From Bacillota bacterium (GTDB lineage Bacteria > Bacillota > Clostridia > DSM-8532), in assembly GCA_023446675.1 (NCBI GenBank), contig JAEXPO010000504.1, positions 1-19,410 of the forward strand: DNA of 19,410 bases, written 5' to 3'. The notes beneath the pieces are model-generated. The model was not told the origin of the DNA. It did no database searches and saw only the letters and a list, made by a program, of their open reading frames with translations. Positions 1 to 6,756 of the stretch are shown here, piece after piece. The translations under genes were made by a program, and so were the position numbers. The stretch's first letter is position 1; each line of letters starts with the position of its first letter.

Positions 1-1311
1 GTCAACAACAACTCCGTCAATACTGGCATGAGCTGCGGCGCCTAAAGCCTTATCGGGGCAGGCGCCGATAAGCTGGCCGCAGACTACCGCATCGCCTTCC
101 CTCACCACAGGAACAGCCGGTGCGCCAATGTGCTGCATGAGGGGGATCATCACTCTTTTGGGCGTCAAGGAGCGCAGCTCGTTTATTTCATAGCTGTAGT
201 ACTTGGATATCCCCAACCGGGAGGCAAGCCTTTTTGAAGGCACGCGACGACTTTCCCGGCCCTCCCTGCTGAAAACCGGAAGGTTGGGCTTGGAATAGCG
301 AATTCCGGCTTCCCGGAGCTGTCCCTTGAGATAGGCCAAAACCCTCCGGGGCGACAGCTCCATAGGACAGGCATAAGCCTCGCATATACCGCATTCGCAG
401 CAGATAAGGGCCTGACGGATATCCTCGTCCTCCCAAAGCACCTGATTCTCATCGGCATAGGCCATTTTACGCATAATCCGGTGAGGCTGAAGGGGATGGC
501 CCGAAAGATATCCCGGACACATCTCGGTACAGAAGGAGCATTGGATGCAGGCTGTTTTTCCCCTGCGCAGCACACTGTGAAGGGGCGTCTCCCTCCGCGC
601 TGCCAAGGGGGACTCCTCGGGAAGGAGGATAAGCCCACCCAGGGTCTTTGTCACCACTGCATTTTCCGCTTCCGAGGCATCAAGAAGTTTTCCCATGAGC
701 GGTCCTCCTGCGATAATCCGGAAATTATCCGTAAGGACACCGCCTGCCGCTGCAATACAATCCACAATGGGGGTCCCCAGGGGCGCGTGGACAATGGAAG
801 GAACCGGAACCTCCCCCGTTACGGTAAGGTACCTGTGGGTAAAGGGCCTTCCCTGTGCTGCCTCATAAACCTGGTAGGCTGTGGCAACATTGGAAACCAC
901 AACCCCCACATCCGGAGGGATTCCCCCGGGAGGTACTGTCCGTCCCGTCACGTCTAATACCAGGGATTGTTCGCTTCCCGCAGGATAAAAGCTCCCCATG
1001 AGAAAAAGCTGAGCCCGGCTGCCAAGCTCGCCAATGGCAGCCATGAGGCTTGCGGTTTCATCCCTGTAATTCTCCTTGAGGGCCAGATAAAGCCTTCCCG
1101 CACCGATAAGCTCCGCCATCATCTCCATGGCAGCCACGATTTGACGGGACTTGTTCTTCATGATATAGCGGTCGGTACGCAGGAGGGGCTCGCATTCGGC
1201 ACCGTTGAGAATAAGTGTTTCCGCCCTGCACGCAAGCTTTGTGTGGGTTGGAAAACCGGCGCCGCCGCAGCCTACCACACCTGCGGCACGGATCATGTCT
1301 ATAAGGCTCAT
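1..1311 (-). CDS. PduS/RnfC-like flavin and iron-sulfur protein (partial, C-terminus outside window)
   Basis: The frame runs open from ATG at 1311 to the window edge (437 codons, no stop), so the C-terminus is missing. The N-terminus carries the RnfC/NuoF-type glycine-rich flavin/NAD-binding stretch (GCGGAGFPTHTK, residues 14-25). A middle SLBB-like region follows. Two ferredoxin-type clusters are visible: C255-x2-C258-x2-C261-x3-C265-P and C304-x2-C307-x2-C310-x4-C315-P. This architecture is that of PduS, the cobalamin reductase of propanediol microcompartments, and of RnfC. The ATG overlaps the eutN stop (ATGA), so the two are translationally coupled in the eut operon. By inference it passes electrons from NADH to cob(II)alamin for EutT, or across the shell. 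The family is certain; the exact substrate is not. No gene symbol is given because PduS-like proteins in eut loci have no settled name. Confidence 0.88.
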   Translation of the reverse strand, partial: MSLIDMIRAAGVVGCGGAGFPTHTKLACRAETLILNGAECEPLLRTDRYIMKNKSRQIVAAMEMMAELIGAGRLYLALKENYRDETASLMAAIGELGSRAQLFLMGSFYPAGSEQSLVLDVTGRTVPPGGIPPDVGVVVSNVATAYQVYEAAQGRPFTHRYLTVTGEVPVPSIVHAPLGTPIVDCIAAAGGVLTDNFRIIAGGPLMGKLLDASEAENAVVTKTLGGLILLPEESPLAARRETPLHSVLRRGKTACIQCSFCTEMCPGYLSGHPLQPHRIMRKMAYADENQVLWEDEDIRQALICCECGICEAYACPMELSPRRVLAYLKGQLREAGIRYSKPNLPVFSREGRESRRVPSKRLASRLGISKYYSYEINELRSLTPKRVMIPLMQHIGAPAVPVVREGDAVVCGQLIGACPDKALGAAAHASIDGVVVD

Positions 1312-1583
1312 GTATCCTTCACAACCTCCACACTGTCAATAATGCCGACGATGGCAGCATCCACTGCAAGCTCTTCTTTCCCGAATGCGCGGCGGGCCGT
1401 GCTGCCGCTGACGACCAGAACCCTTTCGCCCACTCCGGCTCCCACCACATCGGCAGCCACAAAGGGTCTGCTTTTAGAATCCCCTGCGGGATTGAGCTCC
1501 CGGACAATCATGAGCTTAAGGCCGCAAAGGCTCTGCTCCTTTTTTGTTGCCCACACATTTCCTATGACTTCGCAGATGGTCAT
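1308..1583 (-). CDS. eutN: EutN/CcmL-family microcompartment vertex protein
   Basis: Encodes about 91 residues of the EutN/CcmL pentamer fold: a short beta-barrel starting MTICEVIGNVWATKK, with the conserved GxVGERVLV-type turn and ending in the family's VGIIDSVEV strand. Pentamers of this family cap the twelve vertices of the polyhedral shell. Two in-frame ATGs exist. The one at 1589 overlaps the stop of the upstream gene (ATGA), but it sits only 1 nt from the GGGAGG at 1591-1596. The ATG at 1583 is 7 nt from that site and matches where family members start, so 1583 is chosen. The 3' end overlaps the start of the PduS-like gene (ATGA). Confidence 0.92.
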   Translation of the reverse strand: MTICEVIGNVWATKKEQSLCGLKLMIVRELNPAGDSKSRPFVAADVVGAGVGERVLVVSGSTARRAFGKEELAVDAAIVGIIDSVEVVKDT

Positions 1584-1585
1584 CC

Positions 1586-2263
1586 TCATTCCTCCCTGTC
1601 ATACTCAACGGGCACCTTAGCCCCATTGAGCACATCAAGAGCCAGAGGCGTTACAATGGAACCTTTTGTAAGCCGCAGCACCTCTACCCCTTTTTTTATA
1701 AATTCCCTTGCATCAGCCTCCGTAATCACAGGACGTCGCGGCTCTTTAGGTACCCGGAGCTTGTCCGGGTATTTTCCGGAGCTTGTACCGTTTAAATCCC
1801 GCCGGATCTGATCCGGCGAATAAAGCCTGACGCCATAGCCCTCTATCTGCCTCACATACCCTTCCAATACGTCGTAAAGCTTTTGAGCGGCAGTTTTCTT
1901 CCATTTGCGGAACAGAAGTGCTTCGGGTAAAAGGTAAACGGGTATTCCTGCCAAAAGCGCATTCAAAACCGTACCGGACACTCCCGTGCCTCCCCTTGCC
2001 AGACCAAGGTCCCCAAGCTCGGCATGGCTTAGCTGGGTGACAATGACGCAGCGGCAGCCTGAAACCTCCTCCTCAACCCGCTTACAAGGCTCTATCCGGC
2101 ACAGGCTGAAGCCTGCCAAGCCTTCCGTGCCCAGCACAGCCGGATCCCCGGCTACGAGAATGCACTGTTTTTTGGGGGAAGCGCACGCTTCCTTTCCCTG
2201 CCGGGCAAGCTCGGACATCACTGTCCTTGTGATTCTATCAATCAATTCCGATGACAGGTCCAT
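1586..2263 (-). CDS. Ethanolamine-utilisation protein of unknown function, TIGR02536-like, with N-terminal cargo tag
   Basis: A 225-residue protein matching in look and context the family annotated only as 'ethanolamine utilization protein' in clostridial eut operons (TIGR02536, from memory). Residues 4-20 (SSELIDRITRTVMSELA) form an amphipathic helix with hydrophobic spacing like microcompartment encapsulation peptides, followed by a polar linker. The middle part has an alternating beta/alpha pattern (CILVAGD, CRCVIVTQLSHAELGDLGL, GIPVYLLPEALL) reminiscent of a flavoprotein or Rossmann-like fold. The C-terminal ~70 residues (VITEADAREFIKKGVEVLRL, KGSIVTPLALD) are charged and conserved-looking. 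GGAGG lies 4 nt before ATG 2263. The gene is 16 bp from the PduL gene and overlaps eutN. The tag suggests it is a lumen cargo. Its biochemical activity is unknown and none is assigned here. Confidence 0.85.
   Translation of the reverse strand: MDLSSELIDRITRTVMSELARQGKEACASPKKQCILVAGDPAVLGTEGLAGFSLCRIEPCKRVEEEVSGCRCVIVTQLSHAELGDLGLARGGTGVSGTVLNALLAGIPVYLLPEALLFRKWKKTAAQKLYDVLEGYVRQIEGYGVRLYSPDQIRRDLNGTSSGKYPDKLRVPKEPRRPVITEADAREFIKKGVEVLRLTKGSIVTPLALDVLNGAKVPVEYDREE
1591..1596 (-). promoter_or_regulatory. Ribosome binding site of eutN that selects the second ATG
   Basis: GGGAGG on the minus strand lies inside the last codons of the upstream gene. It is 7 nt from ATG 1583 but 1 nt from ATG 1589, which argues for initiation at 1583 despite the ATGA overlap at 1589. 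Confidence 0.6.
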
Positions 2264-2279
2264 TTTGCCTCCTATACTC

Positions 2280-2918
2280 TCAGACGATTAGGGTCCCTGT
2301 AAGTCCATTTCGGCCGCCGCAGGCATTGGCCTCGTCAAAGTCGATGTGCATGGCGAGGCTGAATTTGGGACTAACCCGCACCGGTACTTGGTCAAAGGTA
2401 ATTCGCCGGGGTGTGTTCATCCTTACTCTTACAAGCTGCCCGTCCCGCACACCCAGCCTGAGGGCATCGTCCGGTGTCATATGAATATGGTTTTGGGCCA
2501 CAATGACACTTTCCTTTGCCCCAACCATCCCCTTTTCCGATAAAAGATAAACGCCGGGAGCTCCCTGTGTATCCCCGGACAGCCGGACAGGGGCCTCAAT
2601 GCCCAAGGCTTGAGCGTCCGAAAGGGTCAGCTCTACCTGGGTGTGCTCCCGCAAAGGGCCCAGCACCGCCACATTTCTAAACTCACCCCGGGAGGTAAGA
2701 AGGGTTACACGCTCCTCACAGAGGTATTGTCCCGGCTGTGACAAATCACGCTTTGGCGTCAGCCGGCAACCCGCACCGAACAAAGCCTCGGCATCCTCTT
2801 TGGACAAATGGACATGTCTGCCCGACACTTCCACAGGGATTTGATTCTTTCCCCTGTCTTCGGTCAACGCTCTTGTCAGGACCTCCGTGACAATTCCGCG
2901 CAGTGTGCTCTCATCCAT
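2280..2918 (-). CDS. pduL: PduL-type phosphate acyltransferase (EutD role)
   Basis: A 212-residue PduL-family phosphotransacylase that interconverts acetyl-CoA and acetyl-phosphate, regenerating CoA inside the compartment and allowing ATP synthesis by acetate kinase. Hallmarks are the SGRHVHLS motif (H35, H37), the NHIHMT motif (H144, H146) and MHIDFDEANACG (H191). Histidines of these motifs bind the two zinc ions in known PduL structures. Length fits the family (~210). Residues 5-18 (TLRGIVTEVLTRAL) form a typical N-terminal encapsulation helix, so it is a lumen enzyme. A GGGAGG site lies 12 nt upstream of ATG 2918, somewhat long spacing. The neighbouring eutE supplies its substrate. It replaces the unrelated Pta-type EutD of enterobacteria. 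The start is fairly secure because the tag begins right after it. Confidence 0.95.
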   Translation of the reverse strand: MDESTLRGIVTEVLTRALTEDRGKNQIPVEVSGRHVHLSKEDAEALFGAGCRLTPKRDLSQPGQYLCEERVTLLTSRGEFRNVAVLGPLREHTQVELTLSDAQALGIEAPVRLSGDTQGAPGVYLLSEKGMVGAKESVIVAQNHIHMTPDDALRLGVRDGQLVRVRMNTPRRITFDQVPVRVSPKFSLAMHIDFDEANACGGRNGLTGTLIV

Positions 2919-2946
2919 TGGCTAAAGCTGCCTCCCATCAAACAGT

Positions 2947-3717
2947 TCATTTGTAATAGTCTGTAACCAGCCGCAGCAGCATAATGTAGACGGCGCTGCT
3001 CAGCCGGTTCATGCCCTGGAGGATATCCCTCCGGGACAGATTCTCTCCGTCCCAGAATGCAGCCGCCGCCGCAAGCTCCGCTTCTCTTGAACGTGTGCGC
3101 AGGCTGTTGAGGCCCGCTCCCAGTTCTCCCAGCCTGTAGTCCGGAAGAAGATGGGGAATACCGAAATACTCCCTGGGATGGTGGGACATTTTTCTAAGCT
3201 CCCCCTCGTTCAGCCCGAAAAGCCGGATGGCGGGCAGGGGTTTTCCCGTAACCTCACAAGCCAGCAGCTGCCTTGCATAAGCCAGCAGCTCCCCAAGCTC
3301 CTCCGTCAGACGCGACAGCCCCCGGACATCGGCCTTTACCTGCAATTCAATGATAAAAGCCTCCAGTGAATCCAGCCTGCCCCGAAACAAAATACGGGAT
3401 TGGGTTTTGGGTACCAGTACATTGCCATACAGGTGGGTCATATGCTCCGGTTTTTCATCGTAGCAGCGGCCATCCTCGCCCACATACCCGCAAGACCCGG
3501 CTTGAACCTGAGGAAAGGAAGCCGACTCCGGATTTTGAGTAAAGGAAGCAGCCTCCGTATTCTTTGGAGGTTCCTCAACAAACACCAGCTTAAGCTTCTT
3601 ATCCCGTATATACTCCCGGGCCTCTTTCGTAATATAGGCCTTGGCATCCGCATGAATTTCACTGAGCCCCTGCTTAAAATGCAGCTGGCGTACGGTATCC
3701 TCGCTGATAATCGTCAT
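2947..3717 (-). CDS. eutT: EutT-type cobalamin adenosyltransferase lacking the Cys-rich metal motif
   Basis: A 256-residue protein of the EutT family, ATP:Co(I)rrinoid adenosyltransferase, which makes adenosylcobalamin for EutBC. Supporting motifs are the MTHLYGNVLVPKTQSRI block (residues 93-109), FRGRLDSLEAFIIELQ (111-126), the GLNEGELRKMSHHP block (168-181), and the C-terminal DILQGMNRLSSAVYIMLL helix (231-248). All are recognisable against Salmonella EutT. Enterobacterial EutT has an HX11CCX2C Fe/Zn-binding motif between the N-terminal and catalytic parts. Here that place holds a Ser/Ala/Gln-rich stretch (residues 54-72) with a 9-residue duplication, followed by only two spaced cysteines (C76, C85). 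It may therefore be a metal-independent variant. The upstream AAAGGGG is 10 nt from ATG 3717. It lies between eutM2 and pduL in the operon. Confidence 0.9.
   Translation of the reverse strand: MTIISEDTVRQLHFKQGLSEIHADAKAYITKEAREYIRDKKLKLVFVEEPPKNTEAASFTQNPESASFPQVQAGSCGYVGEDGRCYDEKPEHMTHLYGNVLVPKTQSRILFRGRLDSLEAFIIELQVKADVRGLSRLTEELGELLAYARQLLACEVTGKPLPAIRLFGLNEGELRKMSHHPREYFGIPHLLPDYRLGELGAGLNSLRTRSREAELAAAAAFWDGENLSRRDILQGMNRLSSAVYIMLLRLVTDYYK
3509..3557. repeat. 27-bp-period tandem duplication inside eutT
   Basis: Two 22-bp copies, 3509-3530 and 3536-3557, match at 19 of 22 positions with a period of 27 bp (9 codons), so the frame is kept. They encode the paired segments EAASFTQNP and ESASFPQVQ in the linker where other EutT proteins carry their metal motif. 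Confidence 0.75.
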
Positions 3718-3748
3718 TCCTGTTCAACCCCTTTGAATTTGAGCAGCC

Positions 3749-4033
3749 TTATCCCAGGGTGGGAAGAATGCTCTCCACCTCATTGTGGGGCCTGGGAATG
3801 ACATGGACGGAAAGAAGCTCTCCTACCCGTGAAGCCGCTGCGGCGCCTGCATCTGTCGCAGCCTTAACCGCTCCCACATCGCCTCGCACCATGACGGTGA
3901 CAAGTCCGCCGCCGATATGCTCCTTGCCGACCAATACCACATTAGCGGCCTTCACCATTGCGTCCGCCGCCTCAATTGCCCCAATAAGACCTTTTGTTTC
4001 AATCATGCCAAGAGCCTGTAAATTTGCAGCCAT
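3749..4033 (-). CDS. eutM: EutM-type hexameric BMC shell protein, second copy
   Basis: A 94-residue single BMC-domain protein (Pfam00936 type) forming hexameric shell tiles. Typical motifs are [12 protein letters not shown] at the start, [11 protein letters not shown], and the invariant [19 protein letters not shown] block. The pore loop reads EHIGGG, where many EutM/PduA proteins have KIGSG. GGAGG lies 8 nt upstream of the ATG. The protein is roughly 80 % identical to the copy encoded directly upstream (4222-4515) and ends in a shorter tail. A 98-bp array of 7-bp repeats separates it from that copy and leads straight into this gene's ribosome binding site. By inference the two copies arose by tandem duplication and may form mixed or separate facets. 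Confidence 0.95.
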   Translation of the reverse strand: MAANLQALGMIETKGLIGAIEAADAMVKAANVVLVGKEHIGGGLVTVMVRGDVGAVKAATDAGAAAASRVGELLSVHVIPRPHNEVESILPTLG

Positions 4034-4046
4034 GTTTATGTCCTCC

Positions 4047-4144
4047 TTAATCCTTTAATCTTTAATCCTAATTCTTAGTTCATACTTCTTACTTCTTAAG
4101 TACTCAGTTTTCAGTCCCTGTTTCTTAGTCTTAATCCTTAATAG
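4047..4144 (-). repeat. Degenerate heptanucleotide repeat array, 14 units
   Basis: Reading the plus strand from 4047 in steps of 7 gives 14 contiguous units with no gap: TTAATCC, TTTAATC, TTTAATC, CTAATTC, TTAGTTC, ATACTTC, TTACTTC, TTAAGTA, CTCAGTT, TTCAGTC, CCTGTTT, CTTAGTC, TTAATCC, TTAATAG. On the minus (mRNA) strand the units read like GAACTAA, GAATTAG, GATTAAA and GGATTAA. The array ends exactly at the GGAGG of eutM2, so the 5' side of that ribosome binding site continues the repeat. The mRNA strand is purine-rich and would be largely unstructured. Confidence 0.75.
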
Positions 4145-4148
4145 GGTC

Positions 4149-4230
4149 TTCTTACCCTTGCGCAGTCTGTCATCTCACTCCTGCGTATGCCGATTTTCTC
4201 ACCCTTGCGCAGCCTGTCATCTCACTCCTG
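4149..4230. repeat. Direct repeat (35 bp twice, period 47) at the end of eutM1
   Basis: Copy one is 4149-4183 and copy two is 4196-4230. They match at 33 of 35 positions. The copy at 4196-4230 contains the last two sense codons and stop of eutM1 (CAG GAG TGA on the minus strand). The other copy is a non-coding echo of that gene end 47 bp further downstream, next to the heptad array. Confidence 0.85.
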
Positions 4231-4515
4231 GACAACATTAAGCTGAGGCAAAAGCTTTTCCACCTCACTGTGGGGCCGGGGAATAACGTGGACGGAAACC
4301 AGCTCCCCCACCTTTTTAGCCGCAGCAGCACCTGCGTCGGTGGCAGCCTTAACCGCTCCCACATCGCCTCGCACCATGACGGTAACAAGCCCGCCGCCCA
4401 CGCGCACCTTGCCGATGAGTGTCACATTCGCAGCCTTTACCATGGCATCGGCAGCTTCCACGGAAGCAACCAGACCTTTTGTCTCAACCATTCCCAGAGC
4501 CTGTAAATTACTCAT
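4222..4515 (-). CDS. eutM: EutM-type hexameric BMC shell protein, first copy
   Basis: A single BMC-domain shell protein of about 97 residues with the same diagnostic core as the second copy ([42 protein letters not shown]). The pore region reads VRVGGG. An ATG at 4521 overlaps the eutE stop (ATGA), but GGGAGG at 4524-4529 is only 2 nt from it. The second ATG at 4515 is 8 nt away and gives the family's usual MSNLQALG start, so 4515 is preferred and 4521 remains possible. It differs from the downstream copy mainly beside the pore and in the C-terminal tail ([13 protein letters not shown]), which is longer. It forms hexameric facets with EutL and EutN to enclose EutBC and EutE. Confidence 0.95.
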   Translation of the reverse strand: MSNLQALGMVETKGLVASVEAADAMVKAANVTLIGKVRVGGGLVTVMVRGDVGAVKAATDAGAAAAKKVGELVSVHVIPRPHSEVEKLLPQLNVVQE

Positions 4516-4517
4516 TT

Positions 4518-6041
4518 TCATATCCTCCCAGATTCATTATTCAATAGCTTGTTGAGTACCTCCTGAGTGATTTTCCGTATGTAGTCCTCAGAAAGTATTT
4601 CTTCTAATTTTTCGGCATTCTCATGAAGGCTTTTTGTTTCGCTCTTGGCCTCATATGCCGCCTTTACTCCGGAAGGCCTCAGAGCTTCCAGCTCCCTCAC
4701 CCCATAGGCGACACGGCGGATATTAATAAGATTCAAGGGTGTTATATTATCCGAGGTCGCGCTTTTGCCCTGTGCGCCGCAGCCCAGTGTCAGGGCCGGG
4801 GCCAGCCCCGTGGTGGCGCCTACCCCTCCCAGCGCCCCCGGAGTGTTTACCAGAAGCCTGGAAACAGGCTTTTTAAGGGCAAATTCACGGATTACTGCTT
4901 CATCCTGGGAGTGGATTGTCATGGTATGACCCACCCCTTCGTTTTGAAGTATGGCAATACACTTATCGCAGGCCTTCTCCCAATTCTCCTCAACAAAGAA
5001 GGCCAGCACGGGACACAGCTTTTCCCTGGAATAGGGATAGGTCGGCCCTACCTTTGTCTGCTGGGAAACCAGAACCCGGGCGCCCTCGGGCACTGTGATC
5101 TCAGCCAGTCTGGCGATGGTCTGCACATCCTTGCCCACAATGGCGGGATTCATGGTGTTATTGGAGCGCATAAGCACCTTCTCAAGCTTCTTCGATTGCT
5201 CCTCGTTGAGGAAATAGCCCCCCTGCTTTCGTATCTCAGCCATGACTGCGTCCTTAATGCAGCTTTCTGTAACAATGGACTGCTCGGAGGCGCAGATGGT
5301 ACCGTTATCGAAGGTTTTGCTGTCTATAATCCGTTTGACGGCAAGGGAGATATCCGCCGTCCGTTCGATATACGCAGGACCGTTTCCGGGCCCCACTCCC
5401 AGCGCCGGATTTCCGGAGCTGTAGGCGGCCTTTACCATCTCCTGGCCCCCGGTTGCCAGAATAATGCCAATATCCCTGTGCTTCATAAGGGCATCCACAG
5501 CCTGCATGGTAGGCGTTTCAATGCACTGGACAAGATCCTCCGGCGCGCCGGCTTTCAAAAGGGCCTGCCGGATTACCCGGGTGGTTTCAAGAATACATTT
5601 TCTGGCGTTTGGGTGAGGGCTTATCACCACGGCGTTGCCTGCCTTCACGGAAATAAGCGCCTTGTACATAACGGTGGAGGTAGGATTTGTGGAGGGGATA
5701 AGGGCGGCCACCACACCCATGGGCACACCAATCTCCATAATCCCTTTTTCACGATCCTCACGGATGATGCCCACGGTTTTCATATTCTTTATAAAATCGT
5801 ACACAACCCGGCTTCCCAGTAAATTCTTCACCGTCTTATCCTGCCAGACGCCAAAGCCGGTTTCTTCCACCGCCATTTTGGCCAGCGGTTCCGACTGTCC
5901 CTCACAGGCCTCGGCTATCTCACGGACCAGAACGTCAAGGCGCTCCTGGCTCCAGGCTGCAAGCTCCTTTTGGGCTATCCTGGCTTTTGCGATGAGATCC
6001 CGCACTTCCTGTACGGACATAAGATCCCTGTCAAGCTTCAA
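4518..6041 (-). CDS. eutE: CoA-acylating acetaldehyde dehydrogenase with C-terminal cargo tag
   Basis: A 507-residue aldehyde dehydrogenase that oxidises acetaldehyde with NAD+ and CoA to acetyl-CoA inside the compartment. It resembles the AdhE-N-terminal / TIGR02518-like type rather than enterobacterial EutE. Seen motifs are [50 protein letters not shown] and the nucleophile in [10 protein letters not shown] (C250). After the catalytic domain a Lys/Glu-rich linker leads to residues 484-500 ([17 protein letters not shown]), an amphipathic helix like those tagging the other cargos. Enterobacterial EutE carries its tag at the N-terminus, so this is a tail tag. The start is TTG 6041, 10 nt after GGGAG. 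ATG 6020 is an alternative that would lose seven residues. The stop overlaps eutM1 (ATGA). Confidence 0.95.
   Translation of the reverse strand: MKLDRDLMSVQEVRDLIAKARIAQKELAAWSQERLDVLVREIAEACEGQSEPLAKMAVEETGFGVWQDKTVKNLLGSRVVYDFIKNMKTVGIIREDREKGIMEIGVPMGVVAALIPSTNPTSTVMYKALISVKAGNAVVISPHPNARKCILETTRVIRQALLKAGAPEDLVQCIETPTMQAVDALMKHRDIGIILATGGQEMVKAAYSSGNPALGVGPGNGPAYIERTADISLAVKRIIDSKTFDNGTICASEQSIVTESCIKDAVMAEIRKQGGYFLNEEQSKKLEKVLMRSNNTMNPAIVGKDVQTIARLAEITVPEGARVLVSQQTKVGPTYPYSREKLCPVLAFFVEENWEKACDKCIAILQNEGVGHTMTIHSQDEAVIREFALKKPVSRLLVNTPGALGGVGATTGLAPALTLGCGAQGKSATSDNITPLNLINIRRVAYGVRELEALRPSGVKAAYEAKSETKSLHENAEKLEEILSEDYIRKITQEVLNKLLNNESGRI
4524..4529 (-). promoter_or_regulatory. Ribosome binding site of eutM1 that selects the second ATG
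   Basis: GGGAGG on the minus strand sits just before the eutE stop. It is 8 nt from ATG 4515 and 2 nt from ATG 4521, favouring the downstream start. The same arrangement is seen at eutN. Confidence 0.6.
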
Positions 6042-6089
6042 AGCAAACCCACTCCCTTCATTATCATGAAAAATAATCCATCACCTTCG

Positions 6090-6743
6090 TTACAATTCCA
6101 GTGGATTGGAAGCAATGCTGGCCACCATTTCGGCAAATGCCTCGCAGGCCGCTTTGCAGGCTGCCTGTTCACCAGTGAGCAGAGCTCCTGCAAAATTGGT
6201 TTCGGTAGGGGGCCCGTAAAACAGCTTAAGCTCCACATTGGCCGCTTTAAGAGCGGCATCCAGACCGCACATGGCCTCCCCGGGAGGAGCTATGAGATAG
6301 GCCAGGGCTTGTCCTGCTTCAATCTTGGCCTGCTTTGAGAGATACTCTCCGGACCTTGAGATAACATGGGCAAAGTAAATCACCGAATCATCCTCATTGG
6401 CGCTGAAAAAGCTGGCCTCGTTTTCAATACAGCCTATTGCCGCTTCCATGCCGCTTCGCACCTCGTCGGGATTTTCACCTGCCAGGATTCCTATAAATTC
6501 ACCCGCCAGGCGTGTTGAGGCGTTTTTAGCCCCCGCGTACATGGATTTGGCGTATACCACGCGAACCCGGGCCTTTTTGGTGGCCTCGTCCAGGGCGGTA
6601 TAGGATACATCATCGCTGTCAGTGGTGAGAATACCCAGGCTGCGGCAGCCCTTGGGCACCTTCAGGCTTTTGAGCAGAGCCGGATCCGCATTGGGTATGT
6701 AGCGAACGCTCAGCACATGGGTTTTAATGGGATCCCCTTTCAT
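6090..6743 (-). CDS. eutL: EutL tandem-domain BMC shell protein
   Basis: A 217-residue protein of the EutL family, whose two permuted BMC domains build pseudohexameric trimers with a gated central pore. Recognisable stretches are VLSVRYIPNADPALLKSLKVP near the N-terminus, LGILTTDSDDVSYTALDEATKKA, YAKSMYAGAKNASTRLAGEFIGILAG, and the second-domain GPPTETNFAGALLTGEQAACKAACEAFA. Length equals the usual ~217-219. GGAGG lies 6-7 nt before ATG 6743. It sits 13 bp after eutC and 48 bp before eutE. It probably controls passage of larger molecules such as cofactors. No anomaly was seen. Confidence 0.96.
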   Translation of the reverse strand: MKGDPIKTHVLSVRYIPNADPALLKSLKVPKGCRSLGILTTDSDDVSYTALDEATKKARVRVVYAKSMYAGAKNASTRLAGEFIGILAGENPDEVRSGMEAAIGCIENEASFFSANEDDSVIYFAHVISRSGEYLSKQAKIEAGQALAYLIAPPGEAMCGLDAALKAANVELKLFYGPPTETNFAGALLTGEQAACKAACEAFAEMVASIASNPLEL

Positions 6744-6756
6744 CCTAGCCCTCCTT

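Noticed and set aside
183..1620. Other long frames over the PduS-like gene and eutN on both strands
   Set aside because: They overlap a minus-strand frame with clear flavin and Fe-S motifs, and they lack motifs and ribosome binding sites.
4047..4230. CRISPR array or insertion-sequence remnant between the eutM genes
   Set aside because: Repeat units are 7 bp without spacers, and no terminal inverted repeats or transposase fragments are present.
4623..5822. A 399-codon open frame on the plus strand
   Set aside because: It lies wholly antisense to eutE, reads as low-complexity His/Gly-rich sequence and has no family motif. It is a shadow of the strong eutE codon bias.
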